Assembly: GCA_948567375.1 (NCBI GenBank)
Contig: OX419762.1
Coordinates: forward strand, 191,001-255,000
DNA from: Lunularia cruciata
Lineage: Eukaryota > Streptophyta > Marchantiopsida > Lunulariales > Lunulariaceae
Reading direction: 5' to 3'
DNA: 64,000 nucleotides
Shown: positions 24,490 to 35,663 of the stretch, piece by piece
Position numbering within the stretch: the first letter of the stretch is position 1
How the letters are laid out: each line of letters begins with the position of its first letter
Notes under the pieces: model-generated
Seen by the model: the letters and a program-made list of their open reading frames with translations, nothing else
What the model was told of the DNA's origin: nothing
Database searches by the model: none
Program-made: the position numbers and the translations under genes

Positions 24490-25370
24490 GCACTTTGGAC
24501 TCAAATGGTTGGAGGTGGAGAGAAAAAATGAAACACTCAAGGTATCAAAAGGAGCATTTGTTGTAATAAAGAGCAAGAAGATAGGAAAATTTTATGAGCT
24601 TGTTGGAGATACCATTATTGGAGGTACATTATTGCAAGTACTATTTCTGAAAAAGAAGATCCCAAAGATCACTCACCTATGGTACCTATGTTTGGATCAT
24701 ATGAATGAAAGAGGTCTAAGGTAATTGTCCAATCAACACTCTTGAAGGGCCTTAAATATTGTAAGTTAAAATTCCATGAGCATTAGATAATAAGAAAGAA
24801 ATAGAGGGTAAGCTTTTCCACAAGGGTTCATTTCAAAAAGTGAATTTTAGACTATGTGCATTTGATGTTTGGGGCCTTATACATATAGCTTCAAAATCTA
24901 GAGCATTTTATTTTGTATCTTTGGTTGATGATTACTCTTGGAGAGTATGGGTTTACACCATGGAGCAAAAATCAGAGATCTTCTCTATCTTTAAACAATG
25001 GAAGGTGATGATGGAGAAGTAAATTAGAAGGAAAGTGAAGTTTTTGAGATCTGATAATGGTGGAGAATACAAATCTGGAGAGTTTGATAGATATTGTAAG
25101 AGTGAAGAGATAGTTTGTCACTTTACCATACAAGGTACTCCTCAACAAAATGGTGTGGCATAGCAAATAAATTTTACACTCTAGGAGAAAGCAAGAATTA
25201 TGTTAAGCAAAGCTGGATTGGAGAAGAAGTTTTGGGCAAAAGCTATAAATATGGCTTGTGATTTGGTAATCATTTCTCTCTCTACTACTATGATTGTAAG
25301 ATACTTATGGAAAGATGGACAGGTTGGCATGTTGATTACACTTCACTAAGAGTGCTTGGATGTATAGCTC
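24490..25370 (+). pseudogene. E3 integrase
   Basis: The pre-integrase zinc segment (LWYLCLDHMNERGL, near 24680) corresponds to the LWHxRLGH motif. The core follows: DVWGLIHIASKSRAFYFV with the first Asp (24860-24920), SLVDDYSWRVWVY, LRSDNGGEYKS with the second Asp (about 25045) and GTPQQNGVA before the Glu region (about 25135). These are standard copia integrase landmarks. There are stops near 25020 and 25160. The aspartic protease expected between gag and integrase is too decayed to place. Confidence 0.85.
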
Positions 25371-25689
25371 ATGTTCATATTTGACAAGAACAAAGGATAA
25401 AGTTAGATCCCACATCTAGAAAATGTATATTTGTGGGATATGAGAAGGATACAAAAGGATATAGATAATGGGATCCAAAAAGGTGTTGACTTGTTGTAAG
25501 TAGGGATGTAGTTTTTGATGAGAATAGTATGATGGAGATGACTACAATAGACAAAGAAAAGAAAAAACAAATTCAGTCAGATTTTGTTAAGATAGATATT
25601 GATCTTGGAAGTGATGATATCTCACCTCTCGTAAATCTACCAAGTGAACCATTCAAAGAGCAAGGTCCAGAAGGGATGAATGTAGGAAT

Positions 25690-26650
25690 GTAGGAATCCA
25701 AATAGGGGTAGAAGGACTCCAAATAGATTTGATGATTTATTTGTAGCTTATGCTCTACTTACAGAGAATGGTGAGCCTTCTTTATATGAAGAAGCAATGC
25801 AAGATCAAGAGTGTCAAAAAGGACATTGTGCAATGGAAGAGGAGATGAAGTCTTTGGATAAAAACCAAACTTGGAGACTTGAAAAATTGCTTATGGGAAA
25901 GAAGGCAATTGATTGTAGATGGATATTTTGGAGGAAAGAAGGATTTAAAAAATCAGGTGGAGATCAATACAAAGTAAGGCTTGTAGCAAAGAGTTATAGC
26001 CCAAAAGAAGATATTGACTTCAATGAGATATTTTCATCAATGGTAAAAATCTCTTCAATTCACGCATTGTTGGCAATAGTTGTGTTGCATAACTTGGAGT
26101 TGGATCAACTAGATATTACAATTGGTTTTTAATGGAGAATTGCAAGAGGACATTTACATGCATCAACCTAAAGGTTTTGTGGTACCAAGGAATGAGAACC
26201 TTGTTTGCAAGTTATAAAAGTCTTTATATGGACTAAAGCAAAGTTCAAGACTTTGGTGCATGAAATTTGATGCTTTCATGTTGAAGCATGTATACAATAG
26301 AAGTGAGTTAAATATTTGTGTGTACCTCAAGAAGCTACATGGACCTAGAGTATTTGATTTAATCATCTTGGTACTATATGTGGATGATATGGTTGAGGTA
26401 GAGAAACTGAAAGCACAACTTGGTAAGGAGTGTGATATGAAGGACTTGGATTCTTCAAAGAGTGTGCTTGGGACTGAAATCCACCAAGATAAGAGAAAGG
26501 AAAATTTATGGATATCCCAAAGCAGATATTTGGAAAAATTACTTGCTTGTTTTTGCATAGAGAATGCAAAACCAATGAGCACTCCAATGGCAAGTCATTT
26601 TAGGATATCATTGGAACAATGTCCATCAAATGAAGAGGAGAGAAATTAAT
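25690..26650 (+). pseudogene. E3 reverse transcriptase
   Basis: The copia RT starts with the segment NQTWRLEKLL (about 25865). CRWIFWRKEG, YKVRLVAKSY and IDFNEIFSSMVKISSIHALL (25797-26132) follow in order. After a frameshift come SLYGLKQSSRLW (about 26220) and the catalytic box LYVDDM (about 26375). KSVLGTEI and FCIENAKPMSTPMASH close the domain. The copia-type order integrase before RT is clear. Confidence 0.88.
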
Positions 26651-26659
26651 GTCAAATAT

Positions 26660-27296
26660 TCCTTATGCTAGTGCTATTGGGAGTTTAATGGATGCTATCT
26701 TATGCACTAGACCAGAAATCTCATATGTTGTGATTATGTTGAGTAGATAGATGGCAAATCCAAGAAAATATTATTGAGAAGTTGTGAAGTGGATAATTTG
26801 TTACTTGAAAGGAACTATAAATATTAGCATTGTCTTTGATGTGGAAAAGGACCAAGAAGGAGGAATTGAAGGGCATGTAGATTCTGATTTTGCAAGAGAC
26901 TTGGATGAGAGAAGGTCATCAACAAGATTTAGTTTTACTCTTGTTGGTGGTGTAGTAAGTTGGAAGTCTAATCTCCAATCTACTATTGCTCTTTCTACTA
27001 TAGAGGCAGAATATATGGCAAAAATTGAGGCTGCCAAAGAGGCAATATGGCTACAAAGATTAGCCAAGGATGCAAGACTTCCTAACATGAAGTCTAGACT
27101 TTTTTGTGATAGCAAAAGCACTATTCTCTTGGCCAAGAATCAAGTATATCATTCAAGGACAAAGCATATTGATGTGAGACATCATTTTATCAAAGAAGTT
27201 GTGGCAAATGGTGAGATAAATTTACAAAAGATTGGCACAAAGGTAAATACAACTAATATTTTGACTATACATATTCTTGTTGAGAAGTTCAAGTGA
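26660..27296 (+). pseudogene. E3 RNase H and end of Pol
   Basis: The 170-codon open stretch (26784-27296) carries the copia RNase H: a DSDFARDLDERRSSTRF segment with the first Asp, GGVVSWKSNLQSTIALSTIEAEYMA with the Glu, and a later CDSKSTILLAKN Asp. It ends at TGA (27294-27296), the probable natural end of the polyprotein. Confidence 0.88.
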
Positions 27297-27367
27297 CTGA
27301 TGGACTTGTTTAATGTTTAATGTTACTCTTTAGGATGATTTGGTTGATATAAGCAAAAGGTGAAGAT

Positions 27368-27814
27368 TGTTATGTTTGGCTTGTTATTAGTGACTTGACT
27401 AATTACTAAAGACTCTGACAATCAAGAGCAAACATGAATGATGAAATAGCAAGGTGCAGGATAGGCCCTTATCTAACACTACTATGTCAAAGTACTAAAG
27501 TGACTAGGTACCTTGAGTGGTCAAAATTTAAGAAGTCCCACAAGTCAGTTTTAAGGAGTTCAGCTGAAAGATAGCAATGAGGAACTATCCTTGTAAGTTA
27601 GTATTCAAGAGTTCATCCAAATGATACTAATGAGGAACTATCCCTATATATATGTGCAGCAAGTAATAAAGTGTTAGGTGAGCCTATTTCAGTTGCAGAG
27701 GTAGCTTCCAAGACAAGAAATGAACCATATTTTTCTCATTTTCCTTACATTATTTGCTTAGTGAGATTTATGATGTGCTATTACAAGAGGTCCTCAAGAT
27801 TTTGTTTTCTAGCA
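27368..27814 (+). repeat. E3 3' LTR
   Basis: The LTR runs from TGTTATGTTTGG to TTCTAGCA and aligns along its length with 22297-22724, with many substitutions. The external flank is CAAAT. Confidence 0.88.
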
Positions 27815-28510
27815 CAAATGGCTTCCAATTTTTGTAGCACTCTCTCTTATCCTCATAGGCACTAAATCACTCTCCCCATTCTCTTGATTTCTCTTTGAGA
27901 AAGATAATTGAGCTCCTATAGTTTCAAAAAGGACCATCATTCCCTTGATTCCTTTGCACACAATTGTTGAATGCTTTATGGTCAATCTCAAAATTCATCT
28001 CATTTAGAAAAAGAAATAAGGTGAGGTTTGAGAAGGGAAAGGAGTATTCATTCCCTCTTCCTTCCATAGTTCTTTGGAAATAGTTCATCTCTCAAGACAT
28101 CTCAAAACCCACATGCGGCTCATATGTGCAAAGATTAAGTCCAATAGGCTACCCAAATTTGTACAATCAACATCCAATGTATGTGGATTTGGAGCCCATG
28201 TTGCACCTGGTTTGGTTTTGGTTTTGGTTTGGAATCGAGTTTTGGTTTTGGTCTGTTACTACTCCTTGACACCATGCAGTCTTATTGGTTACCATCTCTC
28301 TTAATGATTTTACTTCCAATTGATGAAGTAGGGTTTTAGGAAGAAGTACGGTGTTTTTTTTCCAATAGAGGAAGTAGCGGTCCTTTACTTTGGTTACTAT
28401 CATTAAAAAATGTTATTTTGGCATTTTGACTATTGAAATGCAAAAACTTTAGTATTTTCTCCCATCTAGAGACTATTTGTACAATCATAAAAATTGGGGA
28501 TGCAAAACTT
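27815..28510. other. Older repeat-like DNA between E3 and E4
   Basis: The first ~150 bases continue the tandem repeat interrupted by E3. Between 28206 and 28250 there is a short TTTGG/TTTTGG-rich tract. I see no gene. The last five bases (28506-28510, AACTT) are the left target-site copy of E4. Confidence 0.5.
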
Positions 28511-28974
28511 TTTCATGATATTTGTAGCACCAAAGCTAGTTTGCTCAGACATGGGAATGGTAATGTTGTTAGTCATAGTTAGTTAGTAGTTAGTTAGTCA
28601 TGGATTACTTGCTAGTGGTCATATTCATATTAAGGCTACTTAGATTCATATTAAGGCTATGACATAGAAGACCCACTATCACCTACACCATTTGCACCAT
28701 TGGATGTGCCATCAGCAGCTCTGTTAGGGTTGGAGACCTAAGTCAAGCAAAAGAATATACTTTAAACTCCAGCTTTAGAGAGCTTACTTTTCTTATGTTA
28801 AGCCTGTAGTTCTTGGCTATGGTGGATAGAGGCCAAGAAATGTCACATGGAATCTCTTAGCTAAAGTGGATATAGCTTGACTATAATCATTGCTCAATTT
28901 TTGGTAGATTGTTGAGTGAAGGATTGAGTACAAATTTGATTTGAGTGTGAATCAAGTGAAACAATGAACTTATT
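28511..28974 (+). repeat. E4 5' terminal L block
   Basis: The start TTTCATGATATTTG is a decayed TGTCATGCCATTTG, and the end is AACTTATTA. The block is directly followed by leader (CATCAATGAAG), with no S block. It is closest to the E4 3' L block (53148-53592); both share the variant TTTGTAGCACCAAAGCTAG. Confidence 0.83.
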
Positions 28975-29324
28975 ACATCAATGAAGTGAGAGTCAAGGGG
29001 AATCAAGTGTAGGAACTAAGGGCGTTGGTGGTAGCTCCAAGCCTAGTTTATTGTTGGTACATTTGATCATGGTCCTAGATTTCCCTAAGAGTGATAGTGT
29101 GCAAAAGCGCTATTTGAGTTGATACATTTGGTAGTGGAGCAGATGGTGTGCAAAAGCACTAGCCAAATTTATGAGAAATGAGTCAATTTGAGATAATGGG
29201 TGTTAAATTCACACCCCAAGGAGGTGAAATAAAGGTAAATTTTGTGAAAATTGAGCCCAAAGTGAAAAATTGGAAATGGATATAAGAACCCATCTTCTTG
29301 AATTAGGGATTTGGAGATCTCTAT

Positions 29325-29809
29325 TGTACCAATATGAAAATTACAAAAAAATTAGTTAAGACTAAAAAAATAGGCTAAATTAGCCAAGAATTAATAGAAT
29401 ATTCTAGAAGCATCTAGAAAGCTACTTGGTACCTTCTAGTTTTGGGTAATATGCATACCAAGTGGTGATTTATAGGAGAAAGTTTGTTGGGAAGCTCTTG
29501 ACTAGCTTAGCTTGCATGCCAAATAGATGGCTTTTAGAAAGAAACTTCTTGGGAAGATTCTCAACTAGCTTAGCTTGCATGCCAAGTAGATAATTTATAT
29601 AAGGAAGCTTCTTGAGAAGCTTCTTGGTTAGCTTAGCTTGCACTCTTAGAAGTAAGCTTTTAGGAAGCTTCCCAAGAACCTTGTATGTTCACTATAAATA
29701 CCAAAGCCCAAACTCATGCTAGGCAATTAGAGTTCCTTCATTCAAGAGCCCCAATGTGATCTTTCACTTTGATATTCTATTCTCATATTTCTCTCCTCTA
29801 TCTTTTACA
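29325..29809 (+). repeat. E5 5' LTR
   Basis: This 485 bp LTR starts TGTACCAATATG and ends CTTTTACA. It has internal repeats of GCTTAGCTTGCATGCCAA and a TATAAATA box at 29693-29700, so transcription would start about 25-30 bases downstream. Confidence 0.87.
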
Positions 29810-29810
29810 T

Positions 29811-29822
29811 TGGTACTAGAGC
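29811..29822 (+). other. E5 primer-binding site
   Basis: TGGTACTAGAGC lies one base after the 5' LTR. It differs from the initiator-Met-tRNA primer site TGGTATCAGAGC at two bases. Confidence 0.8.
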
Positions 29823-29827
29823 AAGAA

Positions 29828-30960
29828 TGAGATGGATAGAATTTATGGACCACCAAATCCATTTCTACCAAACCATTGGGATCTTTTGGTTCATGTACTA
29901 CCCAAGCATCATTTTCCATAGTTCATCATCTCACATTTTGGGCATAGTTTTTTGATTACCTTGTCTGATGAACCCTTGGTACTTCCAACTATAACTTATA
30001 GAAAATGGTGGACATGTTGCATTTACGTATTATCTTAGATAATTGTAGGTAGTTTGATAGAGTAGTAGCCATGGCGGCAATGCTTGAAGTTATCATTGCT
30101 ATGTAGCAATAAATTGAACACCTTACTCAATTGTTGGAAAAACAAGACCATCAATTACAAGAGCATGTAGAGAGAGCACCATTTCAAGAACAAAGAAGAG
30201 CAAATCTGATTTCCAAAGCCCAAGATATTGAAGGAAAGAATCTCCCAAGCATAGTGGAGAATTTTGTGTTTGATTTGAATGTTATTTTGAGCTACAAATT
30301 TCAAGGTGAATAGAAACAACTTATCTTTGCTTCAAGCTAACTAGATGGAGTGGTAAAATTATGGTGGTGATTCAGAGTAAAGCAAGCTGAAAGACAAATT
30401 TTTGCACCAATCTTGACATGGAAAGAATTCAAGAGTATAATAATTGAGAAATTCCAAGCTATAAATGTCACATGAGCTACACAAGATAGATTGGCAAAAT
30501 TGAAGTAAATTGATTTGAGAAGAAGCTACATCGTTCAATGCTAGAACACCATGATGTAAAATCTAGATATCTAAAAAGTGAAAATATAGATTTCTCTATG
30601 AGGGGTTTAAAATCATGCACTAAATTGGAAGTGACAATGCAAGAGCTCAAACACTTGGAAGAAGCCATGTAGTTGACTGAGCACTCTGATTCCTTGGTTG
30701 TGACAACTTGGTCTTGACCTCGACCTTCATAGAACCTACCCATAACCTACACACACATGGAGGAGCCAATATCAATGGATATTGATGCCATCCAATGAAG
30801 ACCACTGGGCATTATAAATAGGGAAATATTGAGACAAAATAGTCATCATTTTTATTGTTGCCAAATTAGGCATTTCATCACTAAATGTACACTCAAGAAT
30901 GGATGACCCTAAAAAATTACCCAAATGGAGTTCATAGAGCATGATAATCAAGGAAACAAA
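29828..30960 (+). pseudogene. E5 gag
   Basis: Only fragments remain. The helical segment near 30100-30310 (HVERAPFQEQRRANL) corresponds to the region before the capsid. A knuckle-like CCQIRHFITKC lies near 30857-30892. The frame is interrupted many times and the start codon cannot be fixed. Confidence 0.6.
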
Positions 30961-30998
30961 GAATCCCAATAGGAGAATCTAAGTCACCCATTAGGAAC

Positions 30999-31345
30999 TT
31001 GATTAGTTCCAATGAGATTGAAGGCTTGACCTATACAAGTTTGCAAGATATGATGTCAGATCATTATTGTAGGATTTTGGTTGATTTTGGAAGTTTAGAG
31101 AATTTCATGTCCATACAATTGATAAAAGAATTGATTATTCCTATTAAACCAATAATTAAAAGTAAATTGATGATGGTAGATAGTAGGAAGGGTTTTGCAT
31201 TCTATACCTCACATCTAACATTCAAGATTGGAAAAACATATTTGGAGTGTATGAAGTTTGTAGTGGCACCTCAAAGTTATGATGTCATTCTTGGTTTGCC
31301 ATGGCTTAAACATCATAAGGTTCAATTTGATTGGATCCAATAGAA
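30999..31345 (+). pseudogene. E5 aspartic protease
   Basis: This open stretch of 114 codons contains CRILVDFGSLENFMS, where the usual active site is D-S/T-G (here DFG), and the closing protease segment YDVILGLPWLKHHKVQFDW. Both are standard landmarks of gypsy proteases. Confidence 0.85.
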
Positions 31346-31599
31346 AATTTAAATACAATATCACAGTAAGAATTACTCATTAGGTTGTTTGTCACCTTTG
31401 AGTAAGACACTTAAGAATAATCAGTCCAAGATAGGAAATTTGTTAGTAAAGCAACCATAAAGTAAGATTTGGAGAAAGATATTCTTATTTGTGTGGTGTG
31501 GATCAAACCAATTGTGCATGGAAAATCTGATGAGGACCAAAAGCCTCATCAAGCAATGGTTTATCAAATAGTTTAGGAGTTTTTTGATGTGTTTTTGGA

Positions 31600-32800
31600 T
31601 GATCTACCAAAGGGATTATACTCTGATCATGGTATGCTCTTCAAGATTGAGTTTTTGCTTGGAATTAGTTAGTAGACCAATCTCTCAGCTCTCACCAAAA
31701 GAGTTAGACAAGCTTTGCACAACATTGACAAAATTATTGGAAAAATATTTCATATGACATAGTACATTTCCTTAGGGAGCACTAGTACCATTTGTCCCAA
31801 AGAAGGATGGAAGACTTTGCATCTATATTGATAACCATAGCCTCAATAAAAAAATAATGAAGAATGCATATCTCTTGTCTCAAATTGATGACTTGCTAGA
31901 TCAATTGAGTAAAGCTTAATAATTCTCCAATTTGGATTTCTAAAGTGACTATTGGAAAATTCCTATTGATAGAGAGGATGTGTAAAAGCCTACCTTTTGT
32001 ACAAGATATGGGCATTTGAATGGAAAATTCTACCTTTAGGCTCACTAATACTCCAAAAGTCTTCATATATCAAATGCATTGGGTGTTAGATGGGCTATTG
32101 GATTGGTATGTGATAGCATTCTTGGATGATATTTTAATCTATAACAAGACACAAGCAAAATACACAAATCTTATATGAGAAGTTCTAAGACTACTATTTC
32201 AATGGAAGTTTTATTGCAAGAAGTCAAGTGTACCTTATGTTAGAAAGATGTTATCTTCTTGGATCATAAGATCTCATTAGAGGGGATCAAGATGGAAGAG
32301 GAGAAAATCAAGGCCATTACTAATTGGTCTATTATAAAGGATGCAATAGAAGTAGTGGTATTTAATCAATTGGCAAGTTTTTACCAATGGTTCATCCATT
32401 ATTATGCTCATGTGGCCGCACTATTGATTGACCTCTTGGAAAAGACCTCAAGCTTTCAATGGACCACCAAGCACAAAGAAGCATTCCAGAAGTTGAAAAA
32501 TATATTTTCTTCAAGACCCATTCTTAAACCATATGATCCTCAACTACCTTGTGTAATTGATTTTGGTGCTTCTTACTTTACCATTGGGATTGTGTTATAG
32601 TAATAATTTCTTGATGGGTTACATCTTATTGCCTTTATGTCTTGGTAACTAAACACCACAAAAAGGAATGACTCTACTTAAGATCAAGAACAACTTGCAA
32701 TGGTATATGCCACCAAGGTATGGAAGCATTATCTCTAGGAGAAACAAGTGATCATGCAAACCAATCACAAACCCTTGTTGTAAACATTACATTTGAAGCA
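31600..32800 (+). pseudogene. E5 reverse transcriptase and RNase H
   Basis: RT remnants include a PKEGW segment near 31795, the palm with AFLDDILIY (about 32105-32140) and the connection stretch 32259-32600 (EGIKMEEEKIKAI, later FYQWFIHYYAHVAAL, ending at the first RNase H Asp in VIDFGASYFTIGIVL). Stops and small indels occur throughout. The order and motifs are those of an ordinary gypsy element, without any domain between protease and RT. Confidence 0.85.
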
Positions 32801-32999
32801 CATGAAGAGTCAACATCATCAATGGTAGGAACAAATATAATATTTTGACCTCAAACTTGAGTACAAAACCAATAGGTTCTATGTCATCTTTGATGCTTTG
32901 TCATGGCAACTTGATTTGAAATCTCTTCTTCTTATCATGGTGGCAATTATGACAATATTAATTGACTCAAAATTCCAAATTGAGTTTAGGATCATTTTT

Positions 33000-34130
33000 C
33001 AACAATATTCTCCCTTTTAGATGATACAAGGTTATCTTGTAGCACATGAAAAGGAATACAACACCTTCTCCTTCAAGGACGGCCTTCTATTATATAAGAA
33101 CCAAATCTATATTCCAACCAAGAGTGATCTATGACTTGTTTGCCTTCAAGAAGCCCATGACTTACCAGTCACTAGTCACATGGGTGTGGACAAGACCTTA
33201 AGTACCCTACAATGCTAATGATGGTGACCCAACATGGCATGAGATGTTTGAGAGTTTGTTTGATCTTGTGAGAGCTACCAATGCAACAAGGTCAACAACC
33301 AAAAACCTAGTAGACTCTTCAACCATTTCCCATCCCATGTGCTTGATCGGAATACGTGAGCTAAGATCTCATCACATCCTTGCCCAAGACAAAGCAAGGT
33401 CACATAAGAATTGTGGTACTTGTTGATAAGCTTAGTAAGCAAATCCATTTGTCACCAACCTATGGTATAGTGGATGCTCTAAATTGGCTTAGATCTACTT
33501 TGACAATATCTTCAAGCATCATGGGATGCCTCTTGTACTCATCTTTGACCATGATCCTCAACTCATTGGAAAATTTTGGCAAACACTCTTCCAACTACTT
33601 GGCACCAAACTTGCTTTGTCCATGGCCTATCATCCTCAAACTAATGGACAAACCAGACATGAAAATTTCACCTTGGAGGATATCTTTGTGCTTTTGTCAA
33701 TATTCACCATACCAATTGGGATGAATGTCTTTAGTTGTTGAGTTTGCCTACAATAATTCCAAACAAGCAAACATTGGATTCTCTCCCTTCTTCTTTAATT
33801 TCAGCTAAGATCCACTTGTTCTAGATTCCTTTCTCACTCCTCCTCCATCTTGTGTCTCTCATACTTCCACCTTCTTGACCATAATATGCAAATCCTTAAA
33901 ACAAGGGAAATCTCATTTCCTTGTTGCTTGAAATTGTCAAAAATAATATGCAGACCAACATTTCCATGATCTCACCTTTCAACTTAATAATAAGGTCATG
34001 TTTTTGTCTATTAAACTACCCCTACTACTTGAGAATGAAGTTTGTAAACTTGCTCTTAATTGGATAGGTCTATTTGATATCACCCAAATCCTATATCTCC
34101 TATTGCTCATCAACTTGCCTTACCTTGTTT
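33000..34130 (+). pseudogene. E5 integrase
   Basis: The zinc-binding region appears near 33120-33260 (SHMGVDKTL, later WWPNMA). The core is best read at 33526-33741: FDHDPQLIGKFWQTLF with the second Asp and AYHPQTNGQTR, where the residue after the conserved T-R is damaged. The downstream EFAYNNSKQANIGFSPFF segment (about 33738-33800) marks the end of the core. There is no PHD finger. Confidence 0.83.
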
Positions 34131-34446
34131 TATGTAAATCTACCTTATCTTTCATATTCTCATAATGAAACCCTTTATTTCTAATCCATCTTCCTATTTT
34201 TATTTTATCTAGTTCCTTCCTCTTCTTGTTCCTATCAATGATCATGAGAAGTATGAAACTGATCATATCCTTGCATGTTGCTACATTTGACATGATTCCA
34301 TATTGAGTAAAAAGTGCTTTGGAAAGGGTATCCCCTTCATGATGCCACTTGAGAGCCTCTGTCTCATCTCAAAATGCACAAACTACCATCTAGGAGTTTG
34401 AAGCTTCTATGGTGATAAGGACATCACCAACAAGTGATGGAAAAAA

Positions 34447-34596
34447 TATAACAATATGGAGTTTATAGATGAGTTAGTCAAGACTAATGAAGTAGTAAAT
34501 AGGCCAAATTAGCCAAGAATTATCAAAATCTTCCATTCTCCTATTTTTCTTATTTCTTGATCTTCTATTCTCCTATTTTTCTCCTCAATCTTTACA
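34447..34596 (+). repeat. E5 3' LTR, internally deleted
   Basis: The block starts TATAACAATATGG (TGTACCAATATG in the 5' LTR) and ends CTTTACA. Only 150 bp remain of an expected ~485 bp: the first ~75 bases and the last ~70 match the 5' LTR, and the middle, including the TATA region, is missing. Confidence 0.82.
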
Positions 34597-34601
34597 CCTA
34601 T

Positions 34602-35663
34602 TCTCTCAATTTGGCTCAAGTTGATAATTAGTAAAGGATTTGGTGGTCAGCCAATTATAGAACAGGTGCATTAGATTGGCAAAGATTGTCCAGATTTAGA
34701 GGTCAATTTGGAAAATTTTGTCTAGAGTTGGAGGTTGCATGAATTGCCCATCTTCTTGAATTAGGGATTTGGAGATCCTTGTCTTCTTAATTTGGCTCAA
34801 GTTGATAGTTAACTTAGGATGTGGTGGTCAAATAACTATAGAGGAGGTGCATCAGATTAGCAAAGGTTGTCCAAATCTAAAGGTCAAGTTGGTAGAGGTT
34901 GTCTAGAGTTGGAGGTTGCTTAAATTGCTCTAGCTAGTGCCAAACAGGCTTAGAGGCATAAGATTGTGGGCTAGAGAGGCCTAAAAAGGTGAGCAAGCTA
35001 GTTTGATGATGTGAGGCTAGCCAATTTAGATGAGTTTTTGGTCATCATTTAGCAAAATTTGCCCATTAGTTTAGATTGTGTGCAATAGGCTTTCAACCCC
35101 AAATCTCTAGTTTCGATACGGGTGCCCTAGCTGATTGGTCCATCTTCACTTGTTGTCATAATGACTAGTCAATTGATAGTTATACACATGGAGCTTTAGC
35201 TAGGAGAGATAATTTGATCCTATCTTTGGTGATCTTGGTAGTTTAGGAGTAGGTAGACACTCCTATTATGCCAAATGGTGGGAAAGTCAATTTAGTGTTG
35301 ATTTATGAGATAGAGGACTTTATTTGGACTTCTTATGATTGGACCTCATCCATTCTTTGCTTCCTATTTGTGCACCATGTTTTTGTGAGGTGCCTTGACT
35401 TTAGAGTGTTGGTGCTCTAATGTGCTCCTGGTAGTGAGCCTAGAGTGATGACCAATTAGACCACCTATGTTTCTCTTTGATGAAACATGAAGTGATGACC
35501 TGTAGACTATGAGAGTACATGTTGTGATGGTAGGTTAGAGGTTACTCTTTTCCCTAATATAACTATCATAGTTAGAGTTACATTAGTGAGTGGTGTATGT
35601 TGGTGGTGATCCTCTAGAGGATACTTGTGGTGGTTAGGGTTTGGTTTGAGGTACATTGTCACA
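34602..35663 (+). other. E4 leader with tandem duplication
   Basis: A unit of about 180 bp is duplicated. Unit 1 runs 29291-29324 plus 34597-34743 (split by E5) and unit 2 runs 34744-34928. Both begin CCCATCTTCTTGAATTAGGG and end with GGAGGTTGC plus a short AT-rich tail. The rest aligns with the leaders of E1, E2 and E6. Confidence 0.75.

Larger units (their letters stand above)
22297..27814 (+). mobile_element. E3: Ty1/copia retrotransposon
   Basis: This is a plus-strand element of about 5.5 kb with LTRs at 22297-22724 and 27368-27814, a Met-tRNA-like primer site (22726-22738), and the copia domain order gag, integrase, RT, RNase H. A purine tract (AAAAGGTGAAGAT) precedes the 3' LTR. The flanks are GAAAT/AAATT on the left and CAAAT on the right, a target-site duplication with one uncertain base. 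Many stops and frameshifts show an old copy. It sits inside a degenerate tandem repeat whose units resume on the other side. Confidence 0.92.
29325..34596 (+). mobile_element. E5: Ty3/gypsy retrotransposon without methyltransferase, inside E4
   Basis: This plus-strand element is about 5.3 kb. The 5' LTR is 29325-29809, a primer site follows, then degraded gag, protease, RT, RNase H and integrase, and a shortened 3' LTR (34447-34596). Flanks are TCTAT (29320-29324) and CCTAT (34597-34601), 4 of 5 matching. It is the same family as E7, judged by the LTR, primer-site region and the integrase end (EFAYNNSKQ-type). It is inserted in the first copy of a tandem duplication in the E4 leader. Confidence 0.9.

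Noticed and set aside
28206-28250. TTTTGG-rich tract as an interstitial telomere repeat
   Set aside because: Plant telomere repeats are TTTAGGG; the tract is short and irregular.
29325-34596. Methyltransferase in E5 or E7
   Set aside because: Protease and RT are adjacent in both, and no motif I or Pro-Cys-Gln segment is present.
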